In this document: positions 1 to 10,967 of the stretch, piece by piece
How positions within the stretch are numbered: position 1 is the stretch's first letter
How the letters are laid out: each line of letters begins with the position of its first letter
Assembly: GCA_035771175.1 (NCBI GenBank)
Contig: CM069603.1
Location: 14,236,286-14,300,285, forward strand
Source: Paratinospora sagittata
Taxonomy: Eukaryota; Streptophyta; Magnoliopsida; Ranunculales; Menispermaceae
Direction of reading: 5' to 3'
Length of the DNA: 64,000 bases
Notes under the pieces: generated by a model
The model's database searches: none
The model's input: the letters and a program-made list of their open reading frames with translations, nothing else
What the model was told of the DNA's origin: nothing
Program-made: the position numbers and the translations under genes

Positions 1-1514
1 CTGAGGTTGTGGCTGAGTTGGTTTACGACCAATTAAAGTTACAAAGGCCTTCGTAAATGCCTTGATGGATTGTAAATTCTCTTGAATATCCTTCATCACA
101 CTGTCACTTGGAGTGTTTGAACTTGATGATGGGAAAACGTGCATGGCCACAAATTGTTTGTCCATGAGCTGCACCACTTGACTTAGCATATCTGGTGCTT
201 GAATCAAATGTTTGGTGCAAGCCTTTTTTTCTTCAAGTTCTTCATCCTTTAGCTGTATCAACTGTTTGATTGCTCCCAACAACTTAGTATTCTGCCTGCT
301 CTGCTCTTCTCTCATTCTTTCTAACAGTTTGAAGTTTATATATTCTTGATCCTCTCTAATTCTCCTTTGAAAATCCTCTTCATCAAATTGTGGAACTGTT
401 GGTTCCTTGTAATGAGAGTAAGATGGTGAAGATTCATCATCTTGATCACCAGCCACATGTGCAACACTTTCTTCTTTATCTGCCTCATTGTACTCTTCTT
501 CTTTAACATGAGGTACAATGGCAGTTTCATCAAATCTTTCCTCATGAATTGACATAACAACTTCCTGGAATCCTTCTTCAGGAACTTCCTCTGGAGGTTC
601 AGAAAAGGCTCACTCATTTTGATCATGGGGTTCCTCTTCCATAGGAGCATCCCTTAGAGATGGAAAATCAGAAATTATTCTTTCAGAGTCCTCTCCAACT
701 CTTTCTTGAAGTTGTGCCTCGACAACAACTTGGGCAATATGATTTACTTCTTTCATGGTTTGATCAGCTTGTTCAACCTAAACATCTTCTACAACTTGAT
801 CAGCTTGTTCTTCTGCAGCATGATCAACTTGTTCTTCCTTAGCATGAACAACTTGTTCTTTTGTAGCATGATCAGCTTGAACTTCCTCTCTTGCTTCAAG
901 TGATCCAGTCTCCACCTCTTGTGGAACTTCAGACATAGGGAACCATTTTTTCAAAGCAGAAACATACACATATCTCATCAATTTGATAGTTGTCTGCCCA
1001 ATGTAGTGATATCTGCTGGTCTCTTTGACTTCCTCTCCTTTAAAGTCAACTCCACTTCTTTCAAACAAAGCAGTAAGGTACATCCTAAATGGAAGTCCTC
1101 CTCATCGACTAATAACAATATCGATAACATGAATGAGGATGTGGTCTAGATTTATTTTCTTCTTTTGAAGAATGCACCAAATCAAGAACAAATCAAGTTC
1201 ATTGACATTGTCCCTGCTACTAGACTTGGGTTGAATGATGCGGGTGATGATATTGTGAATAATCCTAGGAATGAGCTTGAAGGATTGGTTGGTAAGCTTC
1301 TTATCAACACACACATGGTCTTTCTTTCTTGAAATAAGATCCCAGGCAGATAGGCTATCATAGCCTGGGAATTGGAATTTTCCCTTGGTGAAGGAAAGTA
1401 TATGGGCACTTTCATCACTCGGCAATGAGAATGTTTCAAAGATAAATTGGAGTGAAATCTTTATGGTTTTACCCTTGACCTTAAACTGTCTTGCAAGTCT
1501 TATCTTAGGCTTAT
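1..1514 (-). pseudogene. Decayed plant transposon-associated protein gene (Transposase_32-like), copy 1
   Basis: Reading leftward from about 1512, the conceptual protein has a conserved block (residues like LIPRIIHNIITRIIQP, then a frame change and MYLTALFERSGVDF near 1083). I recognise this block from proteins annotated as putative plant transposon protein (Pfam Transposase_32). A hydrophilic tail follows, with a 24-bp tandem repeat at 798-885 and then a long acidic, Glu-rich stretch that stays open from about 600 down to 300 in one minus frame. Frame changes near 1100 and 650 and stops make it a pseudogene. The N-terminal part is missing because an LTR starts at 1515 immediately upstream. 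The left end runs off the window. The biochemical role of this family is not established. Family assignment is from memory of its motifs. Confidence 0.55.
798..893 (-). repeat. 24-bp coding minisatellite, four units
   Basis: Four consecutive units of about 24 bases, each with a gatcaRcttgttctt core followed by a (t/a)gcat end. On the minus strand they encode eight-residue acidic repeats of the type HAxEEQVD. The repeat keeps the reading frame, so it is part of the tail of the decayed transposon-associated protein. Confidence 0.7.
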
Positions 1515-2895
1515 TGTAATACCCTAGGTTTGCACAAAAAAAAAAATTTTCTCGGGTACCTGCCCGAACGTTCAGGCGCAACGCCCGAATGTTCCTATTT
1601 AAGGAACCCCTCCCCCTCATCATTTCTCACACCAAAACCACCCCTCCTTGTGATTTTCCTTTTCTCTTTCACTTTATTTTGAGTTTTTGTCTTCTCTTTT
1701 GAGACTCTCTTCCCGAGACTCTCTGCGCGGTGCAACACGGTTCTGCCCGGAGGAAGGCGCCAGTTTTCAAAGGAGTTTTTATCTGAAGGTGGGGAACAAA
1801 ACATAGGTTTGCGTGTCTTATAACTTTTATTAAAGTTTACATTCATTTATCATTATGTCTACTATTCATTTACACTGCATTATTAAGTATAATGTTCATA
1901 TTGTTATACTTATGCCTGTACAATTGGAGTTCATGTATTACATTGTTGTTATGCCAGATTAGTGGTTAATCTGGCTCAACCAGACTCAGTCTTGTCCTCA
2001 GTAACTTTAAATAGTGAACGGGAGGCAGCGTGCTGCTCTAGACGATTGGTATTTAAGTAGACCTCGTGTCTCACCTCTCAACTGGAGACTGATCTGGTTG
2101 GTCTTATTTGAAAATCTCAGCTTATAGAAGTAATACTGAATGTCCTAACCTTGCACGTAGTGATACCGACCCTGATAAGGATCACTAGACGTTGCCAAAT
2201 CCAGTCTAAATGTTAAGTAAAGATCGGACCAGTTCATGCATTGGCATCATACATAGCACCACCTAGGGACCTATGTGGTTTATGATTCATAGAATAGTTA
2301 GAAGCGATGCTCGCTATTCATTATATTTTCTCTAGAGAGGGACGGACAATGAGAACCTGGCTACTCCTAGGGAGGGACATCTGTACGTGAATCCAGAGCG
2401 TCGTTCCGGAGGAGGGACGTACAATGAGAACCCGGCTACTCCTGAAGAGGGACATCTGTACGTGAACTCAGGCGATGTACAATCATCAAACCAATACGAG
2501 ACGGTGTCATGCATAAATACATGTTGGATTGATTATGATGCTCTGATGTGTATTTAAGATATTTGATTATGAAGTTTTCTTTATTAATTGTTATATTCAC
2601 AAACTATTTTACCCACTGAGCGTGTAGCTCACCCCGTTGTTATTCAATTTTTCATAGGAGATTAGGGTGGACTGGGTGCAGGTTTTTGGACCCACATTTT
2701 GTACCCTTTGTATTATTCATTGGGGATTTTGGGAGAATGTTCCCTTAACTATTTCAAGTACAATTATATTTTGAAATTAATGAAATCAGACTTGTACTTA
2801 ATCGTGTTTTCGCGCACTCTGTTATTGTTATAATGCATTCGCGCCCCGTCCGTGAATGTCCCGCCGGTTTTGGAGGGTCCGGGCGGGGTGCGACA
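1515..2895 (+). mobile_element. LTR of Ty3/gypsy-type family A (5' LTR, 1381 bp)
   Basis: The segment begins TGTAATACCCTAGG and ends GGTGCGACA, so it has TG...CA ends. Six bases later comes TGGTATCAGAGAG, a Met-tRNA-type primer site, which makes this a 5' LTR in + orientation. A second copy of the same LTR lies at 30387-31703, which fixes both boundaries independently. Internally there is a tandem duplication of about 70 bp (2335-2475, with the core gtacaatgagaac...ggacatctgtacgtgaa), also present in the other copy. The rest of the element is missing: only about 260 bases of internal sequence remain before an (AT)n tract and the truncated end of another element. It interrupts the transposon-associated pseudogene to its left. 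Confidence 0.88.
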
Positions 2896-2900
2896 TATAA

Positions 2901-2913
2901 TGGTATCAGAGAG
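2901..2913 (+). other. Primer-binding site (initiator Met-tRNA type)
   Basis: TGGTATCAGAGAG lies five bases after the LTR end and matches the usual plant Ty3/gypsy primer site TGGTATCAGAGC except at its last positions. Only short leader sequence follows before the element is cut off. Confidence 0.8.
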
Positions 2914-3055
2914 TAAGGTCCACGGCCCGCCCAAGTCCACCAAATTAGGGGCAGAAATTATTTATTAGATATATATATCTCTAGAACTATATATAGTTGA
3001 GATTTATATTAAATATATATCTAGAAAACTATATAGTTTTTATATAGTTTAGATT

Positions 3056-3110
<55 letters not shown>
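3056..3110. repeat. (AT)n microsatellite
   Basis: An uninterrupted run of AT dinucleotides of about 55 bases, embedded in a wider A+T-rich tract (2960-3160). It sits between the truncated family A element and the truncated integrase end of gypsy B, so it may mark a recombination or deletion joint. Confidence 0.95.
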
Positions 3111-3115
<5 letters not shown>

Positions 3116-3164
3116 TGATTAAATATATATATCTATATATCTACGAATATATGAGATATCTAGT

Positions 3165-3842
3165 GTTCACCGGTAGAAAGTGAGCGGACTTGGTCAAGCG
3201 ATCAATAATAACCCAAACAGCATTATGTCTCCTCGGGGTGTTGGGTAATCCCACAACAAAGTCCATAGTGACATGCTCCCATTTCCACTCAGGAATGGCA
3301 AGCAGTTGCATCTGCCCTCCAGGCCTCTGATGCTCAGCTTTGACTCTTTGACAGATCTCACACCTCTGAATGAACTGAGCTATTTCTCTCTTCATGTCGG
3401 GCCACCAATACATTCTTTTCATATCATGATACATCTTGGTTCCGCCAGGATGAATAGCATAATGAGATCTGTGAGCCTCTTGGAGAACACTCTGTCTAAG
3501 TCGTGGATCTGCGGGAACCCATAAACGTCCCCTAAATCTCAAGGCACCATCAGATGACAAGTGCCAATCAGTAAAATCACTGCTCTCAGCCCAAGACTTG
3601 TATATCCCATAATCAACGTCAAGTCTCTGTTGGTCAATTACCTCCTGGACTTGTGTAGGCTGAGCTCTCATTTGAGCACATATCACAATCTGATCTGAAG
3701 GGGTAGCACATATACTCATAACCGTAGCCGCCTCAAGTAGTCTCCACTCATGAGACATCTGGTGTGCTACCATAACTGTCTCTACCCGCTTCCTGCTCAA
3801 TGCATCAGCCACTACACTGGCTTTACCTGGGTGGTATTCCAA
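3165..3842 (-). pseudogene. Gypsy B integrase N-terminal half (plus RNase H tail)
   Basis: The reading from 3842 begins with the RNase H/connection end (EYHPGKASVVADALSRK, a hallmark of Ty3/gypsy). The integrase HHCC zinc-binding module follows (H-x3-H in a HYAIHPGG context, later CEICQRVK), then the start of the catalytic core with TMDFVVGLP (first catalytic Asp) and RLTKSAHFLPV. The protein is lost at about 3165, before the second catalytic Asp and the Glu, so no active integrase can be made. The open frame continues a few codons into flanking A+T-rich DNA and ends at 3141. Confidence 0.88.
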
Positions 3843-4014
3843 TGTAAAATCATAGTCTTTGAGGAGCTCTAACCACCTTCTCTACCTCATGTTCAATTCC
3901 TTCTGAGAGAACAAGTACTTGAGGCTCTTATGGTCAGAATACAAAGTGAATCTCTCACCATAGAGATAATGCCTCCAAATCTTCAAAACAAAAACCACTG
4001 CGGCCAGTTCTAAG

Positions 4015-5796
4015 TCATGAACAGGGTAGTTTTTTTTCATGCACCTTCAACTGCCTCGATGCATAAGCAATGACCCTATCCTTCTGCATCAACACGCAAC
4101 CCAAGCCGATACGAGAGGCATCAGTATAGATAACTAACTCCTGATCAGGCTCTGGCAAAATCAACACTGGCGTAGATGTCAATCTTTTCTTCAACTCTAA
4201 AAAGGCATTCTCACACTCCTCGGTCCATACAAAGGACACATCTTTCTGGGTGAGCCTAGTCATAGGCGTAGCTATCTTGGAGAATCCCTGAACGAATCTC
4301 CTATAGTAACCAGCTAACCCAAGAAAGCTTCTGATCTCGGTCACTGTGGTAGGCCTAGGCCAACTGATAATGGCTTCAACCTTAGACGGATCAACTGAAA
4401 TCCCCTCAGAACTCACCACATGACCTAAGAACTTCACTTCGGTGATCCAAAACTCGCACTTGCTCAGCTTTGCATATAGCCTATGCTCTCTCAGAGTTTG
4501 CAAGGTCACTCTAAGGTGTTCTTCATGCTCAGCTTGAGTCTTGGAATACACCAATATGTCATCAATGAAGACGATGACAAACTTATCCAGATACTGCCTA
4601 AAGACCCTCTGCATCAGGTCCATGAACATCGCCGGTGCATTAGTCACACCAAATGGCATCACAAGGAACTCATAATGTCCATAGCGGGTTCTGAATGTTG
4701 TCTTAGGCACATCTTCCTCCCTGATCCTCAGCTGATGATACCCGGAGCGCAAATCAATCTTCGAAAAATACTTCGCTCCCCTCAACTGATCAAACAAGTC
4801 ATCAATCCTTGGGAGAGGATATTTGTTCTTGATGGTCACCCTGTTCAATTGGCGATAGTCGATGCATAACCGCAAGCTCCCATCTTTCTTTTTCACAAAA
4901 AGAACTGGAGCTCCCCAGGGTGACACGCTCGGGCAAATAAAGCCCTTAGCCAATAACTCCTCGAGCTGTTTTTGTAACTCTTTCAACTCGGCTGGCGCCA
5001 TTCTATATGGTGCCATGGAGATAGGCTTCGTGCCAGGGACTAGTTCAATAATGAAATCGATCTCTCGCTTCGGTGGTAATCCTGGAAGATCTGCAGGGAA
5101 CACATCTGGAAAGTCCCTAACAATGGCAATATCCTCAAGTATCACCTCACTAGTCTCTTCCTCTTCAGGCACTAACCCAACCAAAATCTCTCTATCTCCA
5201 TCAGTCACAAATCTACCCCTCGTGACTGTCTGGTCTGAAGCTTTACCCTGTAGTGTAAACACTGGGTGTCCGGGGATTTGAAAAATGATTCTCTTTGCGA
5301 AACAGTCGACAACTGCATGATATGCCGTGAGCCAATCCATTCCTAGAATTGCATCAAACTCTAAAAACTCTAGGACTCGAAAGTCAATAGGCATCTCAAC
5401 ATCACCAATCTGAACCACACACTGGCTACAGATCATGTTCGGGTAGATCCTTTCCCCAGCTACAGTACTCACCACTAACCACGTACTAGCCATAATGGGA
5501 GTCAAATGCAAATTATCTACCATACGTCCAGATATGAATGATAATGTAGACCCAGCATCAGATAATACATGCATAGAAGTACCACAAATAATGAGAGTAT
5601 CTTCCACCAAAGTCTTGGATGCTGTCGGGTCTGGCTCAGTAGCTGCCTTCGCTGTCTCTCCGGCACTGGACTGCTGCACAAATCCCTGAGCTCTCTGAAA
5701 ATTTGGACACTCGGACTTCCTATGCCCAGCCTGCCCACATTGATAACATAAAAATGGAGCCCTGGGCGCAGATGATCCAGTCTGAGATGTCGTCAC
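4015..5796 (-). pseudogene. Gypsy B CCHC finger, protease, reverse transcriptase and RNase H
   Basis: An open frame of 593 codons. Near residue 17 is a zinc knuckle ([14 protein letters not shown]). A protease domain follows around residues 65-180, with DAGSTLSF where the family has an Asp-Thr/Ser-Gly active site. Next is RT with [10 protein letters not shown], the FFSKIDL-type block and YIDD-equivalent FIDDILVYS, then RNase H starting at VIYTDAS. The frame ends at KKLPCS beside an eight-T run (4029-4036), where a one-base slip would join it to the rest of RNase H. A further stop lies near 3880. The RT core itself looks intact. In the cell such proteins act inside cytoplasmic virus-like particles. 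This copy cannot complete a polyprotein. Confidence 0.9.
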
Positions 5797-5911
5797 ATAG
5801 CTTCCTCGGCCTCTACCTCTGCCTCGGCCAGCAGTCTGTGGGAATGGGGTCTCGGTGCACTCGGTGCCTGAATAGGAATCGGGACAGGAGAGGAAACCAC
5901 TGGTGAGGCCA

Positions 5912-6409
5912 TCATACCAGTCTGAACCTGGGATGTCTTACTCTGAGTACCCTCGGACTGTGCTCCTCCATAAAACTTTCTCTTCCTTTCCCATCTTCTC
6001 TTCTTTCACGGAGTCTGGAACTGCCCCCCAGACTCTGCTTGTGAAGTCTGTTCACCTGGAGCTGCCCGTGTAGACATACCAACACTGAAAGCCACCAGTC
6101 CTCTGCATCACTCTCCAGTGTGTGAGCAGCACATAGGACCTGAGACTCCTCATCAAGCTCTAAAGAGCGACTGATCTTCTCGACATTCTTCAGCCAATCT
6201 TCGGCCTTTTTTAAGTCAACTCCACCAGTGAATTCCTTAGCCTTTAGTTTCATGAACTTCTCTAGCAGTTTGATCTGCCGATTAGTGGGGTTCTCCACAA
6301 CAATAGGAACAGGTGTAGGCATAGGCTGAGGTACAACCATTTGAGGTCCTGCTGCCCCTGCAGCTCCACTAGCCTCAGCCCCACTAGTGCCCGCCTTATA
6401 ACTACCCAT
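5912..6409 (-). pseudogene. Gypsy B gag, shortened
   Basis: Starting at the ATG at 6409, the protein has an Ala/Gly/Pro-rich head, then NPTNRQIKLLEKFMKL and a gag core (EFTGG...DAEDWW). After the double Trp the sequence passes within about 120 codons into the region before the zinc finger at 5745. Related gags have a longer helical part here, so an internal deletion plus a frameshift near 5900 is likely. Gag would form the particle shell. An upstream extension of the frame to 6478 has no family support. Confidence 0.75.
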
Positions 6410-6550
6410 ATCATATAATACACACAGAAAATATGATAGTAAGGCTTTTAAGTTAATTCCTTTAAGCTTTTTAATCACCTAAATCTCTCACCAAATTCAT
6501 AGGTCAAAGTCATCTAAGTCCAATACATAGACCAAACCTAGTAAAATCAG

Positions 6551-6563
6551 TCTCTGATACCAA
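6551..6563 (-). other. Primer-binding site of gypsy B
   Basis: The minus strand reads TTGGTATCAGAGA immediately inside the LTR end at 6565 and matches the Met-tRNA-type primer site. It confirms the minus orientation and the inner LTR boundary. Confidence 0.85.
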
Positions 6564-7285
6564 CTGTGGCGACCCCGCGCCCCGGACCACCAACCCCACA
6601 GGGAATGGCATGCGGAATGCCGGGGCGGGACGCCCGGCGTAGGCATCTCCGACCACTCCTCAACTCCCGTGAGGTGGTTGAGACCCTACGAGCCTTATCT
6701 CAAACAACGACATAATATCAAAAGGTACTAAACTAAACTACCCACTGTATTAATCATCAAAGACGAGATAATCCATAAAAATGAACCATAAATAAAATCA
6801 TAATTCCTACAGTCCATTAAAAATTGACATACACATAAAGTCCAAAATTGTGGGTACAAATAAAAAAAAACCGTCATGTGCCCACATGGTCTACCTAGCA
6901 AGTCCCAACTCACCCATACTAAAATGTGGTAAGTATTATAATTACATAATCCAAAATATAATACTTCATAATATAAAACACAATTCAATCAAAATGCCTC
7001 TCAACTCACATAGAGGACTTGGATTCTTTCGCAGGCAAGGCCCTCAAGATATGACTACTCCCTTGCCCTTATTCGGGACAGAAGGACCTGAAAGAGGAAA
7101 ATGAGGGTGAGCCAACGATGCCCAGTGAATAGAATTCAAATATGCTATCAATACTCATCAATAAAAACCATGTATGCATGTCAATGTGTAGCATGATTAA
7201 AAGCTCATAACATATAGATATCAAGCATTTATAATAAGTTCGATGCAAGTAAAAGTTTATCAATTTGGATCCACATTCCACATGC

Positions 7286-7390
7286 CTTGGGTTACTAGTC
7301 CACGTCTATTTCGCCGTGCCGTTGATCCCAATCATGTTTACTTGGGTTACTAGTTCACGTCTATTTCACCGTGCCGTTGATCCCAATCAT
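7286..7390. repeat. 55-bp tandem duplication in LTR B
   Basis: Two adjacent copies of a unit beginning cttgggttactagt and ending gttgatcccaatcat, offset by 55 bases with only a few mismatches. Confidence 0.9.
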
Positions 7391-8286
7391 TTCCTTCTTA
7401 AAACCCTCCTATGACAAGGTCAAGTCCCCCTATTAGCCAGATAGATGGGCCCAACCAAAGTCATAAGGTTTTCTCAAATCAATGCATCATTCAAAACATT
7501 AGAACACATTCATGCTTTCAACATACAATATATATAAGTGATATGATGACATAAATGATATAATCATAAGTGAAGCCTACTCACAACCAAGCCTCGCGAG
7601 AGTATTTAATCACACACGACCACCAAACCGAATCAACCCAATCAAGATCCTGAAACATACATCAATATCCTACCATACATCAATTTCTATGCTCAATTAC
7701 ATAGACATTACAAATCAACCCTAAATCAGCCCACATATAATTAATAGGCCTAAATCCCATTTAATCCCATCATTCAACTCAAATCACATGACTTAGGCCT
7801 CTAATGCATAGTTCTCATTCATAAACCATTCTATTAATCAAAAATACTGATTTTCAATTCCTTAGGCATAAACATGTCCAAATTTGGGTCACTTGATCAC
7901 AAGTAGGCCTAACCCATGATATGGTCACAACCACCAAATCAGTAGCATAATCAACTCTAATCATGCTTAATTAAACATAAGTTGCATCAATTCAATGATT
8001 CTAGGCCAAAAGCATCAAAAGCCCTAAAATATGAAATTTTCCATACTTAGGCCCTATTGTCGATTTACACTAGGTCACCATGTTCAGCCATGTATATCAC
8101 TGATTTTGCATCATGGGTTCATCAACAATGCCAACTAGGTCAACATAGTTGACATGCAAGCTATTTGGAAAGGTCTAAGTTCATATTCTAAATGTAGGTC
8201 TAATACAAACAACCCTACCAATTCTTCACATGTATTATTCTGTTCAGGTGTATTAATCTACCAATAGAAATATATAATCACAAAAT

Positions 8287-8850
8287 CCACCGTACATATT
8301 GAAGTATGTGAAGAAACAAACCTTCTGTCCAAACATCAGCCCAATCCAACGGTGGACCGAAAAGATATGTATCTTTGATGAACAAGTATCTAATCAGACA
8401 GTTTCTCCTTTCCTGCTGCAAATATCCAAACTCAGATGGCTATATCACACAAAATATTAAACGTATAGACATGTCCACCGTTCAGAATACAGAAATATCT
8501 GTTATAAACGACATACCCAAATTTGATATCCATCCAACGGTAGATTGAGGAGATCTGTAAGTTTGACCGAAACGGCACGAGAAACCCAGAAATTCCGACC
8601 AGCTTCGTTTAAGAGGTTATATCTCTCAGAAAAAGCCTGTAATTAAGATCTCCACCGTTCGGAATGTATAAATATCAGTTTTAAACTACATACCCAAATT
8701 TGGTAGCCATCGAACGGTAGACTTAGGAGATCTATAAGTTTGAGCGAAACGGTGCGAGAAATCCAAACTTTCCGACCAGCTTTGTTTGAGAGGTTAGATC
8801 TCTTAGACGAAACCTCTGATCAAGATCTCCACCGACCAGAATGAAGAACC
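8287..8850. repeat. 177-bp tandem array in LTR B
   Basis: The motif ccaccg followed by (t/a)(t/c)cagaat-like sequence starts at 8475, 8652 and 8829, exactly 177 bases apart. Between them the units share acatacccaaattt, ccaacggtaga, ggagatct.taagtttga and a gttatatctct-like stretch. A more diverged unit starts near 8287. The period is close to one nucleosome repeat. Confidence 0.8.
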
Positions 8851-9056
8851 ATAAGCTACGAATGTGCTGATAAAATTTGAGCTCAATATGACCGTATATT
8901 CCAAAGATCTACTTCTTTGATGGAAACGTCGCAGGGATCTTCCTCCTGCAACTCTCTCCTTCCTTCTCTTCTTCTTTCCTTTCTCTTCTTCTTTCCTTTC
9001 TCTTCTTTTCTTTCTCTTCTTCTTTCCTTTCTCTCCACTCTCCTCTTTCTAGCAAT

Positions 9057-9172
9057 TCCTTGATTCCCTCCTTGATTCTCTCCTTGATTCTCTCCTTGTT
9101 TTCCTCCTTGATTCTCTCCTTGATTATCTCCTTGTTTTCCTCCTTGATTCTCTCCTTGATTCCCTCCACTCA
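9057..9172. repeat. 12-bp minisatellite (cttgattctctc)n
   Basis: About nine units of 12 bases, alternating cttgattctctc and cttgttttcctc. They follow a pyrimidine-rich (cttcttctttcctttct) tract at 8940-9050. On the minus strand this reads as a repeated Asn-Gln-Gly-(Gly/Glu) peptide, which I regard as incidental. Confidence 0.9.
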
Positions 9173-9639
9173 TTCTAGCACTTCCTTGAGGGCATGGGAC
9201 AGTTGTCCACTTTCATGCACCAACCTTCACATGTGTTGGTCTCATACTACCCATACTAACCACATGTATTTTAAATGTCCAATCCATTTAATACACCAAA
9301 TTTTCAATTTCATTTATCCTTTTATTCAATCAATCCTAACCCATATCAATTCATGGTTTAATGAGCCCATGCATAAATCATAACATATGCATTATACTTT
9401 AATTTAACATGACTCATATAAATTTATGATACATATATTTATATACATTATCAAGCATCAACTATACAAACATTAAACAATCATCAAACAAACACCAAAC
9501 ATATCAAAACAACACATAGAGTTTGGGCAAAAATGCAATTGGGTTATGGGCTAGATGAAATAATTTTCGGGGCGTCACAGTTCCATTCTGGGAGAGTATA
9601 CAGGAGTTTGCATAACTTTCCCAAAAAATGTTGGGTTAG

Positions 9640-10859
9640 GAAACTGAGAGGCCCCAATGTTGAGGTTCAAATTCCCTCTCACTTGAAATCAGAGGAGCGG
9701 TCCTTGGTACTGTAGCGTAACAGTCCTCGTGCCACTTGAGTAGTGAGTTGATAGCCTCTTTATGTTCTCTGAGGCTGCAATTTTGTTCTTCGAGGCTGCG
9801 ATTTTTTACTTTAAACTGGTTTCTCATGTTTTTCATCATTCGCTCATCAGTTGCCAGCATCATTTCTCTCATTTGATCCACAAGTTGTTGTTGGGTGACA
9901 GTATTAGTTTCTTGTGTTGTGGATGGAGAAACGTATTCTTCCGTAGGAGGGTCTGCCTCCTCTTCCGAAATATCAGAAAAAATAAAGGTTAAAATCCTCA
10001 AGATCTTCTCGAGAAGTGTCTTCCTCTATTTCAGGAAAATCTTCCCACTCAGTTGGCACATTTTCTCGCCTCTTAACCGCAGGACTTCCCTTGGTTCCAC
10101 TGGAGTTCGACACACTTTTGATGATGTCACTGTACAAGGGAGATGTTATCTCGATTGGGCTAGGAAAAACTCTGAAACGACAGAACACTTTGTTTAATAG
10201 TGCTCCATATGGAAGACACGTTCGTTCCCGAGTGCAATGTGCCATGTGATGCAAGATGATATAAGGAAGAAAGATTCACATGAATTTCCTTTACAGTATG
10301 CCAAAAACCATTAAGGGTGAGTGGTAGTAGATCTTATTCTAGGTTAGGGCAAAATATTTGACATGATTACTTGAATGAGAGGATTATACTGCTATTGAAT
10401 TTCTTTGGTGAAAATCTTAGTGACCATGTAATCAGGCTGAGAAGTAAGACACCTAAACATATGTTGAGAGTTTGGTACCGTACTTAACCTACCTTTGGAC
10501 GTGTAAATATCACAGAGTGGTCCTCTCTCAGGGATTTCTAAAATTTCTGACAATATTTCAAATGTAAGGGTGATATCAACACCATTCACCTTTGTAGTGA
10601 TGGTGAAAGTATCTTGGTTTTTAACGGTAAAATTTTCGTAAAATGAGATAATAGAAAATTGAAAAATGCACCTTTCAAGATTGATGATTGGTGTCCAACC
10701 TAAGGCTGCAAGTTTGTCATGGAGTATATGGTAGTATTCATCATGTAAAATTACCAGTCTTCCCGTCTGAACTGAAATTGAAGGGAAAGATCTGAATCGA
10801 GGAGGCTAAAAATTTTTCCCTTCAACATTCTTCTTAAACTTTTTGGGTCTTTGCTCCAT
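9640..10859 (-). pseudogene. Decayed plant transposon-associated protein gene (Transposase_32-like), copy 2
   Basis: A plausible ATG lies at 10859 on the minus strand, followed by a Lys-rich N-terminus and an early in-frame TAG after 17 codons. The same frame then continues with a recognisable block (GRLVILHDEYYHILHDKLAA, later VDITLTFEILSEILEIP). Further left, in shifted frames, is the block MHHMAHCTRERTCLPYGALL, followed by an acidic stretch and a coiled-coil-like tail (DQMREMMLATDERMMKNMRNQ). Several stops and frame changes make it non-functional. It is a different copy from the one at 1-1514 because it has its own N-terminal region. Gypsy B lies just downstream of its 3' end. Confidence 0.55.
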
Positions 10860-10967
10860 CGAGTTGTTTATTTTGAAGATAATACTTGGAGAGGAATATA
10901 AGGTATGTTGTAAAAAAGAAGTATATAGCTAAGAAAAAAGAAAAACAAGAGAGGTGAGGAGGGTGAG

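Larger units (their letters stand above)
3165..9579 (-). mobile_element. Truncated Ty3/gypsy chromovirus B (Tekay-like), minus strand
   Basis: The element is read right to left: LTR (9579-6565), primer site (rc of 6551-6563), gag, CCHC finger, protease, RT, RNase H, and the first half of integrase. It stops abruptly near 3165, in the middle of the integrase catalytic core, and the 3' LTR is absent. The domain order PR-RT-RH-IN is that of Ty3/gypsy, and the integrase and gag motifs resemble the Tekay/Del chromovirus lineage. No downstream LTR partner is present, so a target duplication cannot be tested; the bases right of the LTR are gttcc. Confidence 0.88.
6565..9579 (-). mobile_element. Long LTR (about 3.0 kb) of gypsy B
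   Basis: On the minus strand it starts TGTGACGCCCCG (9579) and ends GGGGTCGCCACA (6565), and the inner end abuts the primer site. The length of 3015 bp is large for this class. It contains three separate tandem arrays: a 55-bp duplication at 7286-7390, a roughly 177-bp array at 8287-8850, and a 12-bp minisatellite at 9057-9172. Short open frames inside, including a Gln/Gly/Asn-rich one on the minus strand, are products of the repeats and not genes. The second LTR is not in the window. Confidence 0.85.

Noticed and set aside
336..650. 104-codon minus-strand open frame rich in Lys, Leu and Met
   Set aside because: A neighbouring minus frame gives an acidic Glu-rich sequence that fits the tail of the transposon-associated pseudogene better; this frame is its shadow.
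8883..9173. Minus-strand open frame encoding Asn-Gln-Gly repeats and a basic tail
   Set aside because: It is the translation of the 12-bp minisatellite and the adjacent polypyrimidine tract inside LTR B; no domain and no independent gene signals.
1515..9579. LTR A and gypsy B being one element
   Set aside because: Their primer sites face opposite directions and the LTR sequences are unrelated, so they are two truncated elements fused near 3110-3165.
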